Part shown: positions 32,368 to 45,230 of the stretch, piece by piece
Layout: the number at the start of each line of letters is the position of its first letter
Numbering within the stretch: the stretch's first letter is position 1
DNA from: Bacteroidales bacterium
GTDB taxonomy: Bacteria; Bacteroidota; Bacteroidia; Bacteroidales; UBA932
Direction: 5' to 3'
DNA: 53,450 bases
Assembly (NCBI GenBank): GCA_017471085.1
Contig: JAFUWW010000042.1
Location: 1 to 53,450, forward strand
Program-made: the position numbers and the translations under genes
Notes under the pieces: generated by a model
What the model saw: the letters and a program-made list of their open reading frames with translations, nothing else
Database searches by the model: none
What the model was told of the DNA's origin: nothing

Positions 32368-33342
32368 ATGAAATACCTCCTCAACCCCCATACCGATCCG
32401 CACTTCAACATGGCTTTCGACGAGTTCGCCCTTTCGTCGCTGGCTGCGCCGGAGCCCGTCTTCTACCTCTGGCAGAACCGGCCTTCCGTTATCATAGGTC
32501 TCAACCAAAGTGCCTATGCGGAGGTCAACCTGCCGTTCCTGGAGAAAAACGGCATCACGCTGGCCAGGCGGGTAACGGGCGGAGGGGCGGTCTATCACGA
32601 CTGGGGCAACCTCAACTACAGCATCACGGGCCCCCTCCAGGGGATGTCCGACAAGGAAGATGCCTACCTGGAGAAGGTCGTATCGGCCCTCAGACGTTTC
32701 GGAGCCCCTGTGGAAAGGAGCGGACGGAACGATATCCTGGTGGACGGGCGCAAATGCTCCGGCTACGCCAAAAGGATGGTCCGGGACAGGCTCATGATTC
32801 ACGGGACCCTGATGTTCGACGTAGACCTCTCCACGCTTACCAAGGTGCTGGCTTCGCCGGGAAGCAAGCTTTCCGCTGCGGGCATCGCCTCGGTGAAAAG
32901 CCGCGTGGCCAACCTGAAAGAGTACCTGCCGCAGTTCTCCTCCGTGAAGGAATTCCAGGCAGCCCTGCATAAGGAACTGGCCGGTGACAACGAGGAAATC
33001 CGGCTCACAGAAGCCCAGCTCACGGCCGTCCGGCTGCAGGCCGATACCAAATTCAGCACATGGGCCTGGAATTACGGACACTCCCCCTCCGCCACCTTCC
33101 TCATGCGGAAAAAATTCTCCTGCGGCACCGTAGAAGCGCATTTTTCCCTCCGCAACGGCTGTCTGGACAACATTACCTTCGGCGGAGATTTCCTGGGCAA
33201 TCTGCCTGCCGAGGTGATCGCCGCCAGGCTCCAGGGAGTTCCCTACCGGCTGCCGGACCTGGAAGGCGTCCTGCGCGACATCGGCCAGTACTTCGACCGG
33301 ATGCAGCCCAGGGAAATGGCCCGTTTCCTCCTGGAAGGGTGA
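32368..33342 (+). CDS. lplA: Lipoate-protein ligase A
   Basis: A 324-residue enzyme that activates lipoate with ATP and attaches it to lipoyl domains of 2-oxoacid dehydrogenases and GcvH. It has the lipoate-binding RRVTGGGAVYHDWGNLNYS near residues 67-85 and the catalytic Lys in GRKCSGYAKR near 128 (usually K-x-S-G-x-A). A C-terminal accessory domain is present, so the protein can adenylate and transfer by itself. The start is fixed by the promoter directly in front. It is followed by an independent promoter. Confidence 0.93.
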   Translation: MKYLLNPHTDPHFNMAFDEFALSSLAAPEPVFYLWQNRPSVIIGLNQSAYAEVNLPFLEKNGITLARRVTGGGAVYHDWGNLNYSITGPLQGMSDKEDAYLEKVVSALRRFGAPVERSGRNDILVDGRKCSGYAKRMVRDRLMIHGTLMFDVDLSTLTKVLASPGSKLSAAGIASVKSRVANLKEYLPQFSSVKEFQAALHKELAGDNEEIRLTEAQLTAVRLQADTKFSTWAWNYGHSPSATFLMRKKFSCGTVEAHFSLRNGCLDNITFGGDFLGNLPAEVIAARLQGVPYRLPDLEGVLRDIGQYFDRMQPREMARFLLEG

Positions 33343-33348
33343 TAAGGG

Positions 33349-33379
33349 TTTGCTTTCCGCGGAAAAATCACTATTTTTG
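33349..33379 (+). promoter_or_regulatory. Promoter of the 33402-DPP operon
   Basis: TTTG (33349-33352), a 19-bp spacer and TATTTTTG (33372-33379). The ATG lies 22 nt downstream. Confidence 0.8.
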
Positions 33380-33401
33380 TATGGTATAACTTACGATTAT
33401 C

Positions 33402-33824
33402 ATGACAAAGAAAGGTAAAGCCATCGGTTGGATCATCAGCCTTGCTGTTCTGCTTGTTCTGGCCGGATTCTGCTATTTCAAGTTCCTCTGGGTTTTTTCG
33501 GACGGCACCAAGACCGGTGAACTGAACTCCCTCACCTACACCGGCTATCTTTTCAAGACATACGAGGGCGAAATGATTCTCTCCGGCTACGGGACCAAGA
33601 ACAATTACGGAACCGTCCAGTCCAAAACCTTCAAATTTTCCGTCTCAGACAAAGATGTGGCCGAAAAACTCACCCAGATGACCGGCATGCGCGTCACCGT
33701 CCACTATAAGGAGTATAAAGGAGTCCTTCCCTGGCGCGGCTACGAAAAGAGCATCGTAGACAGCGTGTCAGAAGAGACCCCGGGCAATGCCGCAGGTGAA
33801 GAAAACGACGAATTTTTCCTCTAG
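33402..33824 (+). CDS. Single-membrane-segment protein of unknown function
   Basis: A 140-residue protein. One N-terminal membrane segment (AIGWIISLAVLLVLAGFCYF, about 7-26) is followed by a periplasmic beta-rich domain (KTGELNSLTYTGYLFKTYEGEMILSG, then FKFSVSDKDVAEKLTQMTG, VTVHYKEYKGVLPWRG). The layout matches a short hypothetical conserved in Bacteroidales. The acidic tail ends DEFFL. It lies 3 nt before the DPP-IV gene and shares its promoter. Function unknown. Confidence 0.8.
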   Translation: MTKKGKAIGWIISLAVLLVLAGFCYFKFLWVFSDGTKTGELNSLTYTGYLFKTYEGEMILSGYGTKNNYGTVQSKTFKFSVSDKDVAEKLTQMTGMRVTVHYKEYKGVLPWRGYEKSIVDSVSEETPGNAAGEENDEFFL

Positions 33825-33827
33825 GAT

Positions 33828-35858
33828 ATGAATAAGCACTTGATAGCCTTTATCGGCGCCGCCCTCACCGGCAGCGCCCTTTTTGCACAGAACAGGGTCA
33901 TCGACACGAAACCGGCCCACGGCGGCAAAGACCTCACCATGGAAGAAGCCATTTTCCAGGGAGTGGGCTATGCCCGTGCCGGTGCAAACTGGATCGACAA
34001 TGAATCTTATGCGGTCCAGACTCCGGACGGCATCTTCAAAGGCAAGGCCGGCCAGGCCTTCGCCAGAGAACCTTTCCAGATGCAGCCCCGCAGGGAACGG
34101 AGCCGATTCGATACCGGCGCCGCCGGCTACGGGGTCCGCAGCGAAGGCAATTCCCTGTACGGATTCAAGGACGGCCAGGAATTCCCCCTTGCATTATCCA
34201 CCGACAGGAACATCGTTTACGGCCAAACCGTGAGCCGGAACGAGTTCGGCATCAATGCCGGCTTTTTCTGGTCGCCGGACGGCAGCAAACTGGCTTTTTA
34301 CTGCAAGGACGAGTCGAAGGTCACGGACTTCCCCCTTCTGGACATCGCCAACCGCACCGGCGAACTCCGCCTCATCAAATATCCGATGAACGGCATGGAT
34401 TCGGAAATCGTGAGCTTGGGAATCTATGATTTCAACAGCGGACGCACTGCCTGGCTTCAAGTGACAGATTTCACCCTGGAGCGCTTCATTACCAACGTGA
34501 GCTGGTCTCCGGACAATAAATACATCTATGCCCAGATCCTGGACCGCAGCCAGCATCACAGCAGGCTGAACCAATACAGGGCCTCCGACGGCAGTTTCGT
34601 CCGCACCATCCTCACGGAAGACAACGAAGCCTGGGTGGAGCCGCTGGATCCCATCCATTTCCTCAAGGGCCGCACGGACCTTTTCCTGTACAGGATCGAC
34701 ACCCGCGACGGCTACAAGAATCTCTATCTGGCCGATACCCTGGGCTCGGTACGCCGGCTGACAGCCGTCAATGCCGATGTCCAGTACCTGGACAATGACG
34801 GAACCCATGTCTATTATACATCGGCCGAAGTATCTCCGGTGGAGAACCATCTTTTCAGGATCTCCGTCAAGATTCCCAGGAAGAATGCCCTGGCAAAGGC
34901 CCGGTTCGGCAAACCCGTTCAGCTTACTTCCGGCCGTGGCTGGCACACCGTCCGGCTCAACGAAGACTGCACCTGGTTCCTGGACAGCCGCAGCAACCTG
35001 ACCACTCCGCTGGAGGTTTCCCTCCGCAGTACGGACGGGAAGCAGGCTTTTCCGGTCTATGCCGTCCAGGATCCGCTGGAAGGATACGCTTCCTGCCAGG
35101 TGGAACTGGGAACCGTTCCCAGCGCCGACGGGCAGTACGAGAATTACTACCGGCTCATCTATCCCAAAGATTTCGACCCGTCCAAAATGTATCCGGTCAT
35201 CCTCTATGTCTATGGAGGTCCGCACAGCCAGCTGGTGCAGGATACGTGGCTGGGCCAGATCCGCATGTGGGAAATGCTGATGGCACAGAAGGGTTATCTC
35301 GTCTACATCCAGGACAACCGGGGTACGGAAAATCGCGGCGCTGCCTTTGAAAAGGCCATCAACCGCCGCTGCGGCCAGGAAGAGATGAAAGACCAGATGG
35401 TGGGCATCAACCGCCTCCGTTCCCTCCCCTATGTCGACGGCAGCCGCATCGGCGTGCACGGTTGGAGCTACGGCGGCTTCATGACCATCTCTCTTATCAC
35501 CAACTACCCGGACGTGTTCAAGGTAGGCGTCGCCGGCGGACCTGTCATCGACTGGAAATGGTACGAGATCATGTACGGCGAGCGCTACATGGACAATCCC
35601 GAGACCAACCCGGAAGGCTTCGAATTAACCTCGCTCATCAACAACGCCAAGAACCTCAAGGGCAAACTCCTCATCTGCCAGGGCGCCGTGGACAACACGG
35701 TGGTGTGGGAACACAGCCTCAGTTTCATCCAGGCCTGCATCGACCTGGAGATTCCCGTAGACTACTTCCCCTACCCCATCGCCGAGCATAATGTATACGG
35801 CCGCAACCGCATCCACCTGATGGACAAGGTGACGCAGTATTTCGAGGATTACCTGTAA
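33828..35858 (+). CDS. Dipeptidyl peptidase IV family protease (S9B)
   Basis: A 676-residue exported serine peptidase. The signal peptide (MNKHLIAFIGAALTGSALFA) is followed by an eight-bladed propeller with DPP-IV_N features (about 90-430) and a C-terminal alpha/beta hydrolase domain. The nucleophile is in GVHGWSYGGFM (Ser near 546), with Asp in GAVDNTVVWEHS and His in PIAEHNVYGRNR. It would remove Xaa-Pro/Ala dipeptides in the periplasm or at the surface, feeding peptide catabolism as in related oral and gut Bacteroidales. Its last codons are duplicated just downstream. Confidence 0.95.
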   Translation: MNKHLIAFIGAALTGSALFAQNRVIDTKPAHGGKDLTMEEAIFQGVGYARAGANWIDNESYAVQTPDGIFKGKAGQAFAREPFQMQPRRERSRFDTGAAGYGVRSEGNSLYGFKDGQEFPLALSTDRNIVYGQTVSRNEFGINAGFFWSPDGSKLAFYCKDESKVTDFPLLDIANRTGELRLIKYPMNGMDSEIVSLGIYDFNSGRTAWLQVTDFTLERFITNVSWSPDNKYIYAQILDRSQHHSRLNQYRASDGSFVRTILTEDNEAWVEPLDPIHFLKGRTDLFLYRIDTRDGYKNLYLADTLGSVRRLTAVNADVQYLDNDGTHVYYTSAEVSPVENHLFRISVKIPRKNALAKARFGKPVQLTSGRGWHTVRLNEDCTWFLDSRSNLTTPLEVSLRSTDGKQAFPVYAVQDPLEGYASCQVELGTVPSADGQYENYYRLIYPKDFDPSKMYPVILYVYGGPHSQLVQDTWLGQIRMWEMLMAQKGYLVYIQDNRGTENRGAAFEKAINRRCGQEEMKDQMVGINRLRSLPYVDGSRIGVHGWSYGGFMTISLITNYPDVFKVGVAGGPVIDWKWYEIMYGERYMDNPETNPEGFELTSLINNAKNLKGKLLICQGAVDNTVVWEHSLSFIQACIDLEIPVDYFPYPIAEHNVYGRNRIHLMDKVTQYFEDYL

Positions 35859-35882
35859 AGACTAAAATTACCTGTAAAGACT
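35848..35882 (+). repeat. 16-bp direct duplication spanning the DPP-IV stop codon
   Basis: ATTACCTGTAAAGACT occurs at 35848-35863, including the last two codons and the stop, and again at 35867-35882, a 19-bp period. It looks like a slippage or insertion footprint next to the repeat region. Confidence 0.85.
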
Positions 35883-36075
35883 CATTTTGGGTCTGTGACG
35901 GCCGCTGCCCCACCGTGATTTGGGCCGTTTTCCCGTCCGCACGGGCCTTTCGACCGTTGCCCCTGCCGCGTTGCCACGAAATCGGCTCTGGAGAGCACTG
36001 CGGCCGTCAACGCGGCAAGGTTTTGGGCCTCTGACCGAAGGGCCTTGCACTCCCCGCCCCGCTGCATCACCTGCC
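35883..36075. other. GC-rich stretch without a supported gene
   Basis: These 193 bases between the DPP-IV gene and the tandem array hold short inverted repeats (for example CCCGT-CCGC-ACGGG and GGGCC-N10-GGGCC copies) but no promoter or credible coding frame. Open frames exist on the minus strand, running partly into the array, but their composition is low-complexity and R/G-rich. Confidence 0.5.
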
Positions 36076-36390
36076 TAAAGCACACTTTTGCCTTTCCTGG
36101 CCTCATTCCGTGCTTTAGCCATACCCGCACACCCGCACTAAAGCACACTTTCGCCCTTCCAGGCCCCATTCCGTGCTTTAGCCATACCTGCATTCCCGCT
36201 TTAAAGCACACTTTCGCCCTTCCAGGCCCCATTTCGTGCTTTAGTCACGCCTGCATCCCCGCACTAAAGCACACTTTCGCCCTTCCAGGCCCTATTTCGT
36301 GCTTTAGTCACGCCTGCATCCCCGCACTAAAGCACACTTTCGCCCTTCCAGGCCCTATTTCGTGCTTTAGCCACACCAGCACACCCGCAC
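36076..36390. repeat. Tandem array: five 63-bp units, each with an inverted repeat
   Basis: Units start at 36076, 36139, 36202, 36265 and 36328, exactly 63 bp each with no indels. Every unit is TAAAGCAC-N26-GTGCTTTA (42 bp, arms perfectly conserved in all five) followed by a 21-bp spacer. Copies 3 and 4 are nearly identical; copy 1 is the most diverged, and most changes are C/T transitions outside the arms. Because 63 is divisible by 3, one plus-strand frame stays open through the array, but this follows from the period. The spacers are related to each other, so this is not a CRISPR. Function unknown. Confidence 0.9.
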
Positions 36391-36424
36391 AACAACAGGC
36401 CTTCACACCAACTGCACCCCTGCA

Positions 36425-36475
36425 CACAAAAGGAAAAAGACCGGAATCCCAAATTCCGGTCTTTTTCCTTTTGTG
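36425..36475. terminator. Strong bidirectional terminator, 23-bp perfect stem
   Basis: Two perfectly complementary 23-nt arms (36425-36447 and 36453-36475; core AAAGACCGGAAT / ATTCCGGTCTTT) enclose a 5-nt loop. A-rich and T-rich outer parts let it act on both strands. It directly abuts the 3' end of the minus-strand tRNA-Val and shields it from the array side. Confidence 0.88.
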
Positions 36476-36548
36476 AGGACACGCAGATTTGAACTGCGGA
36501 CCTCTTGCCTGTCAAGCAAGCGCTCTAAACCAACTGAGCTATGCCCTC
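36474..36548 (-). tRNA. tRNA-Val (GAC)
   Basis: On the minus strand, the acceptor GAGGGCA pairs with TGTCCTC (one G-T). The D-arm is AGCTCAGTTGGTTTAGAGC, the anticodon stem CTTGC/GCAAG has loop TTGACAG (anticodon GAC), and the T-arm has GTTCAAATC. A TATCTTTG -7 box lies upstream at 36559-36566. CCA is not encoded. Confidence 0.93.
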
Positions 36549-36632
36549 AAATGGATTGCAAAGATAGGACAAAATATTTAATTCTCCAACTTTTTCTTTA
36601 AGACAGGCGCCTAAATCTTCGAATTCCGCTAT

Positions 36633-37676
36633 TTATTGCAAGGCCCCTTTCAGGAAGGATTCTATCTTGTCGAACGGAATCTTGGTGACATCGTCATAAA
36701 GGTCGATGTGCATCACGCCGCCTTCTGCCACAAAGAGCTCTTTCGGCTCGGCTGCACGGCTATATGCCTCTTCGCTCATCTGACGGGAATGGGCGATATC
36801 GCCGGTAACAAAGAGAATCGGCCTGGGAGCGATGTCGTCGATATGGTGGGTTCCGGGGAAAGTCAGCAAATCTCCCTGCGAGATGGAATTGGCATTGGTC
36901 CTGGCATTGGGATGCCAGCCCCTGTGCGTGGCATAGAAGGTCCACCATTCGCGATTCAAGCCCTGGATGTTGTCCGGAACCTCATCGAGCGGGGCTTCCG
37001 GATAGGCATACATCACCGAGGCTTCTCCTGAATCCACATAAGCCCATCGCTGGGCAGCTGCCCCTCTGAGCATGTTGTTGCGCATCTCTCCCTTCATGCC
37101 GCTCATGCCGGAAATGTCGTACATGGCACTGGTGACCACGGCCTTGATCCGCAAGTCTTCGGAGGCGGCGCAGATGGCGAATCCACCACTTCCGCAAATG
37201 CCGATGACGGCTATTCTCTCACGGTCCACATACGGTAGCGTTCCCAGGAAATCCACACCGGCACTGAAATCCTCCGCATAGAGGGCCGTGGAGGTAGTAT
37301 ACCGGGGGTCGCCGCCGCTGTACCCGTGATACGCCGGATCGTAGGTGAGAACTACAAATCCCCGGCGGGCCAGCTCGTTTGCATAGACCCCGGGGCCCTG
37401 CTCCTTGACGCCACCGTAGGGAGGACCTACTACAACGGCAGGATATTTTTTGCTCCGGTCCAACTCCTTGGCGACATAGAGGTCGCCGGCGATTTCTATG
37501 CCGAAGCGGGTGTCATAATAGACATGTTCGCGGACAACCTGGCTATTCAGTTGGAAGATATAGTGTTCCTGATCCGGAGTAGTCCGTGTTGCACGTGTGC
37601 GGTCTGTCTGGGCGGATGCCATGCCGGAAAAAAAGAACATGGCGATGCAGATGAGAGGGAAAGCAGTTGATTTCAT
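36633..37676 (-). CDS. Exported alpha/beta hydrolase (dienelactone hydrolase-like)
   Basis: A 347-residue protein with a signal peptide (MKSTAFPLICIAMFFFSGMASA). The hydrolase domain shows AVVVGPPYGGVKEQGPGVYANELARRG and a nucleophile elbow VIGICGSGGFAIC, in which the nucleophile position is Cys rather than Ser, as in dienelactone-hydrolase relatives and the YcjY-like group. The late acid and His are in FVTGDIAHS and GGVMHIDLYDD. Substrate unknown. It is monocistronic with its own promoter (37693-37722). Confidence 0.85.
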   Translation of the reverse strand: MKSTAFPLICIAMFFFSGMASAQTDRTRATRTTPDQEHYIFQLNSQVVREHVYYDTRFGIEIAGDLYVAKELDRSKKYPAVVVGPPYGGVKEQGPGVYANELARRGFVVLTYDPAYHGYSGGDPRYTTSTALYAEDFSAGVDFLGTLPYVDRERIAVIGICGSGGFAICAASEDLRIKAVVTSAMYDISGMSGMKGEMRNNMLRGAAAQRWAYVDSGEASVMYAYPEAPLDEVPDNIQGLNREWWTFYATHRGWHPNARTNANSISQGDLLTFPGTHHIDDIAPRPILFVTGDIAHSRQMSEEAYSRAAEPKELFVAEGGVMHIDLYDDVTKIPFDKIESFLKGALQ

Positions 37677-37692
37677 ACACCAATATTTTCCG

Positions 37693-37722
37693 CAAAGTTA
37701 CTGCATCCCTCCTGAAAATCAA
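37693..37722 (-). promoter_or_regulatory. Promoter of the exported alpha/beta hydrolase
   Basis: On the minus strand, TTG (complement of 37720-37722), a 19-bp spacer and TAACTTTG (37693-37700). The -7 box ends 16 nt before the ATG. Confidence 0.6.
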
Positions 37723-37820
37723 CACCATTATCCGCTATAATCAAACCAATTTCGCAGATTCCGCACAAGAAGTCTTTTGTTATCGTCACAAAAGGACCTT
37801 AAAGACCGGGCGGAGATTCC

Positions 37821-39041
37821 TTACTTCTCCAGCTTCTGCCGGGCATAGTCCAGCGTGAGCTTGAAGGTTTTTTTGCGGGAAGAAGGAGCTTCGAACATAG
37901 CGTCTGCCATCAGTTTTTCGCAGATGGAGCGGAGACCGCGGGCTCCCAGCTTGTTCTTGACGGAGGTGTCCACGATCAGGTCCAGCACCGCGGGCTCAAT
38001 GTCCAGACGCATGCCGTCCATCTCGAACAGCTTCTCATATTGGCGAAGCAGGGCGTTCTTGGGCTCCGTCAGGATGCGCTTCAGGGAATCACGGTCCAAC
38101 TGATCCAGATAAGTGATGACCGGCAGGCGGCCTACGATTTCCGGAATCAGACCATAGGCCCTGAGGTCCATGGCGTCGACATACTCCAGCAGGTTATCAG
38201 CCTGGATGCGCTCCTTTTCCTCGGCATTGAAGCCGATGATGCGGGTATTCTTCCTGAGGGCGATGTGGCGTTCGATACCCTCGAAGGCGCCGCCGCAGAT
38301 GAACAGGATATTCTGCGTATTCACGTGGATAAACTCCTGTTCCGGATGCTTGCGGCCACCCTTCGGCGGCACATTTACGATGCTGCCCTCCAGGAGTTTG
38401 AGCATGGCCTGCTGCACCCCTTCACCCGATACGTCACGCGTGATGGAGGGATTGTCGCTCTTGCGGGCGATCTTGTCGATTTCGTCGATGAAAACGATGC
38501 CGCGCTCGGCTTTCTGGAGGTCGAAATCTGCCTCCTGGAGCAGCCTGGTGAGGATGCTCTCCACGTCCTCACCCACATAGCCGGCCTCCGTGAGCACGGT
38601 GGCGTCTACGATGGTGAAGGGCACGTCCAGCATCTTGGCGATAGTACGGGCCAGCAGTGTCTTGCCGGTTCCCGTAGGGCCGACCAGCAGGATATTGGAC
38701 TTTTCCAGCTCGACACCATCGTCCTTCTTCTCCACCAAGTTGTGGTTGATGCGCTTGTAGTGGTTGTATACGGCCACGGAGAGCACTTTCTTCGCCCTGT
38801 CCTGGCCGATAACATACTGATCCAGATAATCTTTGATTTCCTGGGGTTTCGGGGCTTTCCCCATGGCCGGAGCCACCTTGGAGGCCGATCCTTTGTGTTC
38901 GATCTCATCGACATACTGCGCCGCCAGACGGGCGCAGTCGCTGCAGATGAAGCCATCCATCCCCTGCAGCAGGAAAGGCACCTCAGCGTCCGTCCTTCCA
39001 CAAAGGATGCAATGGTCTGTATGGGACGATTTCTTGGCCAT
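37821..39041 (-). CDS. clpX: ATP-dependent Clp protease ATP-binding subunit ClpX
   Basis: A full-length 406-residue unfoldase that feeds substrates to ClpP. The N-terminal zinc-binding domain has CILCGR and ICSDC; the AAA+ module has Walker [14 protein letters not shown] and Walker [10 protein letters not shown], and [10 protein letters not shown] and the sensor-2 region [13 protein letters not shown] follow. Its ATG overlaps the clpP stop by one base (TAATG), so translation is coupled. Third gene of tig-clpP-clpX. Confidence 0.98.
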   Translation of the reverse strand: MAKKSSHTDHCILCGRTDAEVPFLLQGMDGFICSDCARLAAQYVDEIEHKGSASKVAPAMGKAPKPQEIKDYLDQYVIGQDRAKKVLSVAVYNHYKRINHNLVEKKDDGVELEKSNILLVGPTGTGKTLLARTIAKMLDVPFTIVDATVLTEAGYVGEDVESILTRLLQEADFDLQKAERGIVFIDEIDKIARKSDNPSITRDVSGEGVQQAMLKLLEGSIVNVPPKGGRKHPEQEFIHVNTQNILFICGGAFEGIERHIALRKNTRIIGFNAEEKERIQADNLLEYVDAMDLRAYGLIPEIVGRLPVITYLDQLDRDSLKRILTEPKNALLRQYEKLFEMDGMRLDIEPAVLDLIVDTSVKNKLGARGLRSICEKLMADAMFEAPSSRKKTFKLTLDYARQKLEK

Positions 39042-39709
39042 TACTTGGTTTTCTTGCGAAGGATTTCATCTACCATGCCATAGGCCTTGGCTTCTTCCGC
39101 CGTCATCCAATAGTCGCGTTCGCCGTCCTCGGCCACCTTTTTGTAAGGTTTACCGGTATGCTGGGCGATGATATTGAACAGTTCCGTACGGGTTTTCTCA
39201 ATCTCCTTGGCGGCGATAAGGATTTCCGTGGCCTGGCCCTGGGCTCCGCCAAGCGGCTGATGGATCAGCACGCGGGAATGAGGCAGCGCGGAACGCTTTC
39301 CCTTCTCGCCGGCGCAAAGCAGCACGGCGCCCATGGAAGCGGCCATGCCCGTGCAAACGGTGGCCACGTCCGGCTGCACCAACTGCATGGTGTCGTAGAT
39401 GCCGAGGCCGCTGGTCACCTGACCGCCGGGGGTGTTCAGGTACATGGTAATATCGGCCTGAGGATCACTGGAGGCCAGGAAAAGCAGCTGGGCCTGGATA
39501 ATATTGGCCACATCATCGTCGATGGGGACTCCCAGGAAGATGATGCGGTCCATCATCAGGCGGCTGAACACGTCCATCTGGGCTACGTTCAGTTTGCGTT
39601 CCTCGGTGATGGTGGGGTTGATGTAGCCGTCGTAGACGGACTGGTAACGAGAGAGGGTCATCGAACTGATGCCCCTCCCCTTCACTGCGAATTTATCGAA
39701 TTCAGTCAT
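39041..39709 (-). CDS. clpP: ATP-dependent Clp protease proteolytic subunit
   Basis: A 222-residue serine peptidase. The catalytic Ser is in [16 protein letters not shown], His in [19 protein letters not shown] and Asp in the C-terminal [19 protein letters not shown]. It forms the double-heptamer barrel that works with ClpX. I use the ATG at 39709; an in-frame TTG lies two codons upstream. It starts 7 nt after the tig stop. Confidence 0.98.
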   Translation of the reverse strand: MTEFDKFAVKGRGISSMTLSRYQSVYDGYINPTITEERKLNVAQMDVFSRLMMDRIIFLGVPIDDDVANIIQAQLLFLASSDPQADITMYLNTPGGQVTSGLGIYDTMQLVQPDVATVCTGMAASMGAVLLCAGEKGKRSALPHSRVLIHQPLGGAQGQATEILIAAKEIEKTRTELFNIIAQHTGKPYKKVAEDGERDYWMTAEEAKAYGMVDEILRKKTK

Positions 39710-39715
39710 AAACAA

Positions 39716-41032
39716 TTATTTCAGCTCCCGGAACTTGTCCTGGGAAATCTTCTTGGTCTGAAGAGTCACTTCCTCACGGACGCGGGCTATGGCCTTGTTG
39801 TCCTCGCACTGCTCTTCCAGACGACGGTACTGGTTTTCGTCCTGGAGCATGTTCTGGGCAGAGGAATGAATGAGGTCCTGGGGAACGCCGGCCATTCCGT
39901 ACATGGCGTACTGATAAGCCACATAGTTCTCGGCGGCGGCCATGATATCGTCATTGGAGACCTTGAGGTCGAACTTACGCATGATGTGGCCGCGCACCAG
40001 CTGCCACTTGAAGTCCTCGATGAAGCCCGGGAACTCCTTCTCCACCTGCTCGGCGGAGAACTTGCCCTCGTTGGCATAGATGAGCCAGCGCTTGAGGAAG
40101 GCCTCGGGCAGCTGCAGATTCGCCTTGTCTACGAAGTACTTGCGGACATCGGTGCCGAAACGGTAATTGGCATCCTGTTCGTGGGAAGCCTTGATGCGCT
40201 CCACCACCTTCTCCTCGAACTGCTCGGGAGTGGTCACCACGCCTTCTCCGAAGATTTTGTCATAGGTCTCCTGGTTTTCTTCGGCAGCCTTGAAAGTCTT
40301 GACATTCACCACGGTGAAGGTGAACAGGGGGTTCAGTTCAGCCAGGCGGGCCTTGTCGACCTTGAGCATGGCGGCACGGTCGGTCTCGTTGGTGAAGGCG
40401 GCGTTGACGTCGATGTCGAACTTGTCGCCGGCCTTGCGGCCCACGAAAGAGGGACGGGCTTCTTCGGCGACGTTCATGATGGAGATGTACACGCCTTCCG
40501 CGGTATGGGTCTCATTGGCGATATCGGCGATGACGTAGTCGTTCTCGCCAGACTTGGTGCCTTCCTGTAGGGAACCGTACTGCTGGAGCAGCTGCTCGCG
40601 GCCGGCCTTCTTCTGATCGGCCGTGATGTTGATCTCGTAATAAGGGATTTTGTCGGATTTGTCCACATCGAAGGTCAGTTCCGGCGTCTGGGCGATGTCG
40701 AACTTGAAGGTGAAGTCGTTGCCTGCCTTCCATTCCAGCTGGGGCTGGTCTTCCGAAGGGAGAGGCTCACCCACGACACGGATCTTCTCGTCGCGGATGA
40801 AACCGTCCAGCTGCTCGGAGAGGATGCCGTTCACACTTTCGTAGAGGGCCTGGTCGCCGTAGAGGCGCTGGATGAGATTGATGGGGGCCATCCCCTTGCG
40901 GAATCCTTTGATATCGGCCTTCCGTTTGTACTCGTTGAGGCGCTTGCGGAGCGCCTCTGCATAGTCTGCAGCTGCAATGTCGATGATTACCTGGTAGTTC
41001 AGGGCATCGGGCTGGTTCTTTACAATGTTCAT
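39716..41032 (-). CDS. tig: Trigger factor
   Basis: A 438-residue ribosome-associated chaperone. The N-terminal ribosome-binding domain includes FRKGMAPINLIQRLYG in place of the canonical GFRxGKxP signature, a central PPIase-like domain is poorly conserved as is usual in Bacteroidales, and the C-terminal helical arm reaches residue 438. It is the first gene of the tig-clpP-clpX operon with its own promoter at 41067-41097. Confidence 0.93.
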   Translation of the reverse strand: MNIVKNQPDALNYQVIIDIAAADYAEALRKRLNEYKRKADIKGFRKGMAPINLIQRLYGDQALYESVNGILSEQLDGFIRDEKIRVVGEPLPSEDQPQLEWKAGNDFTFKFDIAQTPELTFDVDKSDKIPYYEINITADQKKAGREQLLQQYGSLQEGTKSGENDYVIADIANETHTAEGVYISIMNVAEEARPSFVGRKAGDKFDIDVNAAFTNETDRAAMLKVDKARLAELNPLFTFTVVNVKTFKAAEENQETYDKIFGEGVVTTPEQFEEKVVERIKASHEQDANYRFGTDVRKYFVDKANLQLPEAFLKRWLIYANEGKFSAEQVEKEFPGFIEDFKWQLVRGHIMRKFDLKVSNDDIMAAAENYVAYQYAMYGMAGVPQDLIHSSAQNMLQDENQYRRLEEQCEDNKAIARVREEVTLQTKKISQDKFRELK

Positions 41033-41066
41033 ATAAGGTTTTATTTAATATTTCGGATTAAGGGCG

Positions 41067-41093
41067 CAAAGATAGTAAAAATCGGCCAAAGAA

Positions 41094-41097
<4 letters not shown>
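41067..41097 (-). promoter_or_regulatory. tig-clpP-clpX promoter
   Basis: On the minus strand, TTG (41095-41097), a 20-bp spacer and TATCTTTG (41067-41074), 34 nt before the tig ATG. The -33 region overlaps the 3' end of the upstream HD-domain gene. Confidence 0.65.
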
Positions 41098-45165
<4,068 letters not shown>

Positions 45166-45190
45166 TTAAAAGGGGTTTCCCTAAAACATA

Positions 45191-45221
45191 CAAAGTTAGT
45201 AAAAAATAGCGAGATATCAAA
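45191..45221 (-). promoter_or_regulatory. gyrB promoter
   Basis: On the minus strand, TTTG (45218-45221), a 19-bp spacer and TAACTTTG (45191-45198), giving a leader of about 45 nt. Confidence 0.8.
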
Positions 45222-45230
45222 GCGAAAAAA

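Noticed and set aside
35882..36232. Minus-strand 116-codon frame spanning the GC-rich stretch and part of the array
   Set aside because: It ends at a stop created by unit variation inside the array and has no start signal; repeat-derived sequence makes a real gene unlikely.
36076..36390. CRISPR array
   Set aside because: The would-be spacers are near-copies of each other, the 42-bp element is palindromic over most of its length, and no cas gene is present.
36045..36476. A 143-codon open frame through the tandem array (21-residue repeats with LKHTF and CFSH)
   Set aside because: The 63-bp period is a multiple of three, so any frame free of stops in one unit stays open. There is no promoter or ribosome site, and the frame runs into the terminator stem. 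The minus strand also has partial open frames there.
37667..37858. Plus-strand 63-codon frame between the alpha/beta hydrolase and clpX
   Set aside because: It overlaps the hydrolase promoter and the clpX 3' end, has no promoter, and its translation is low-complexity.
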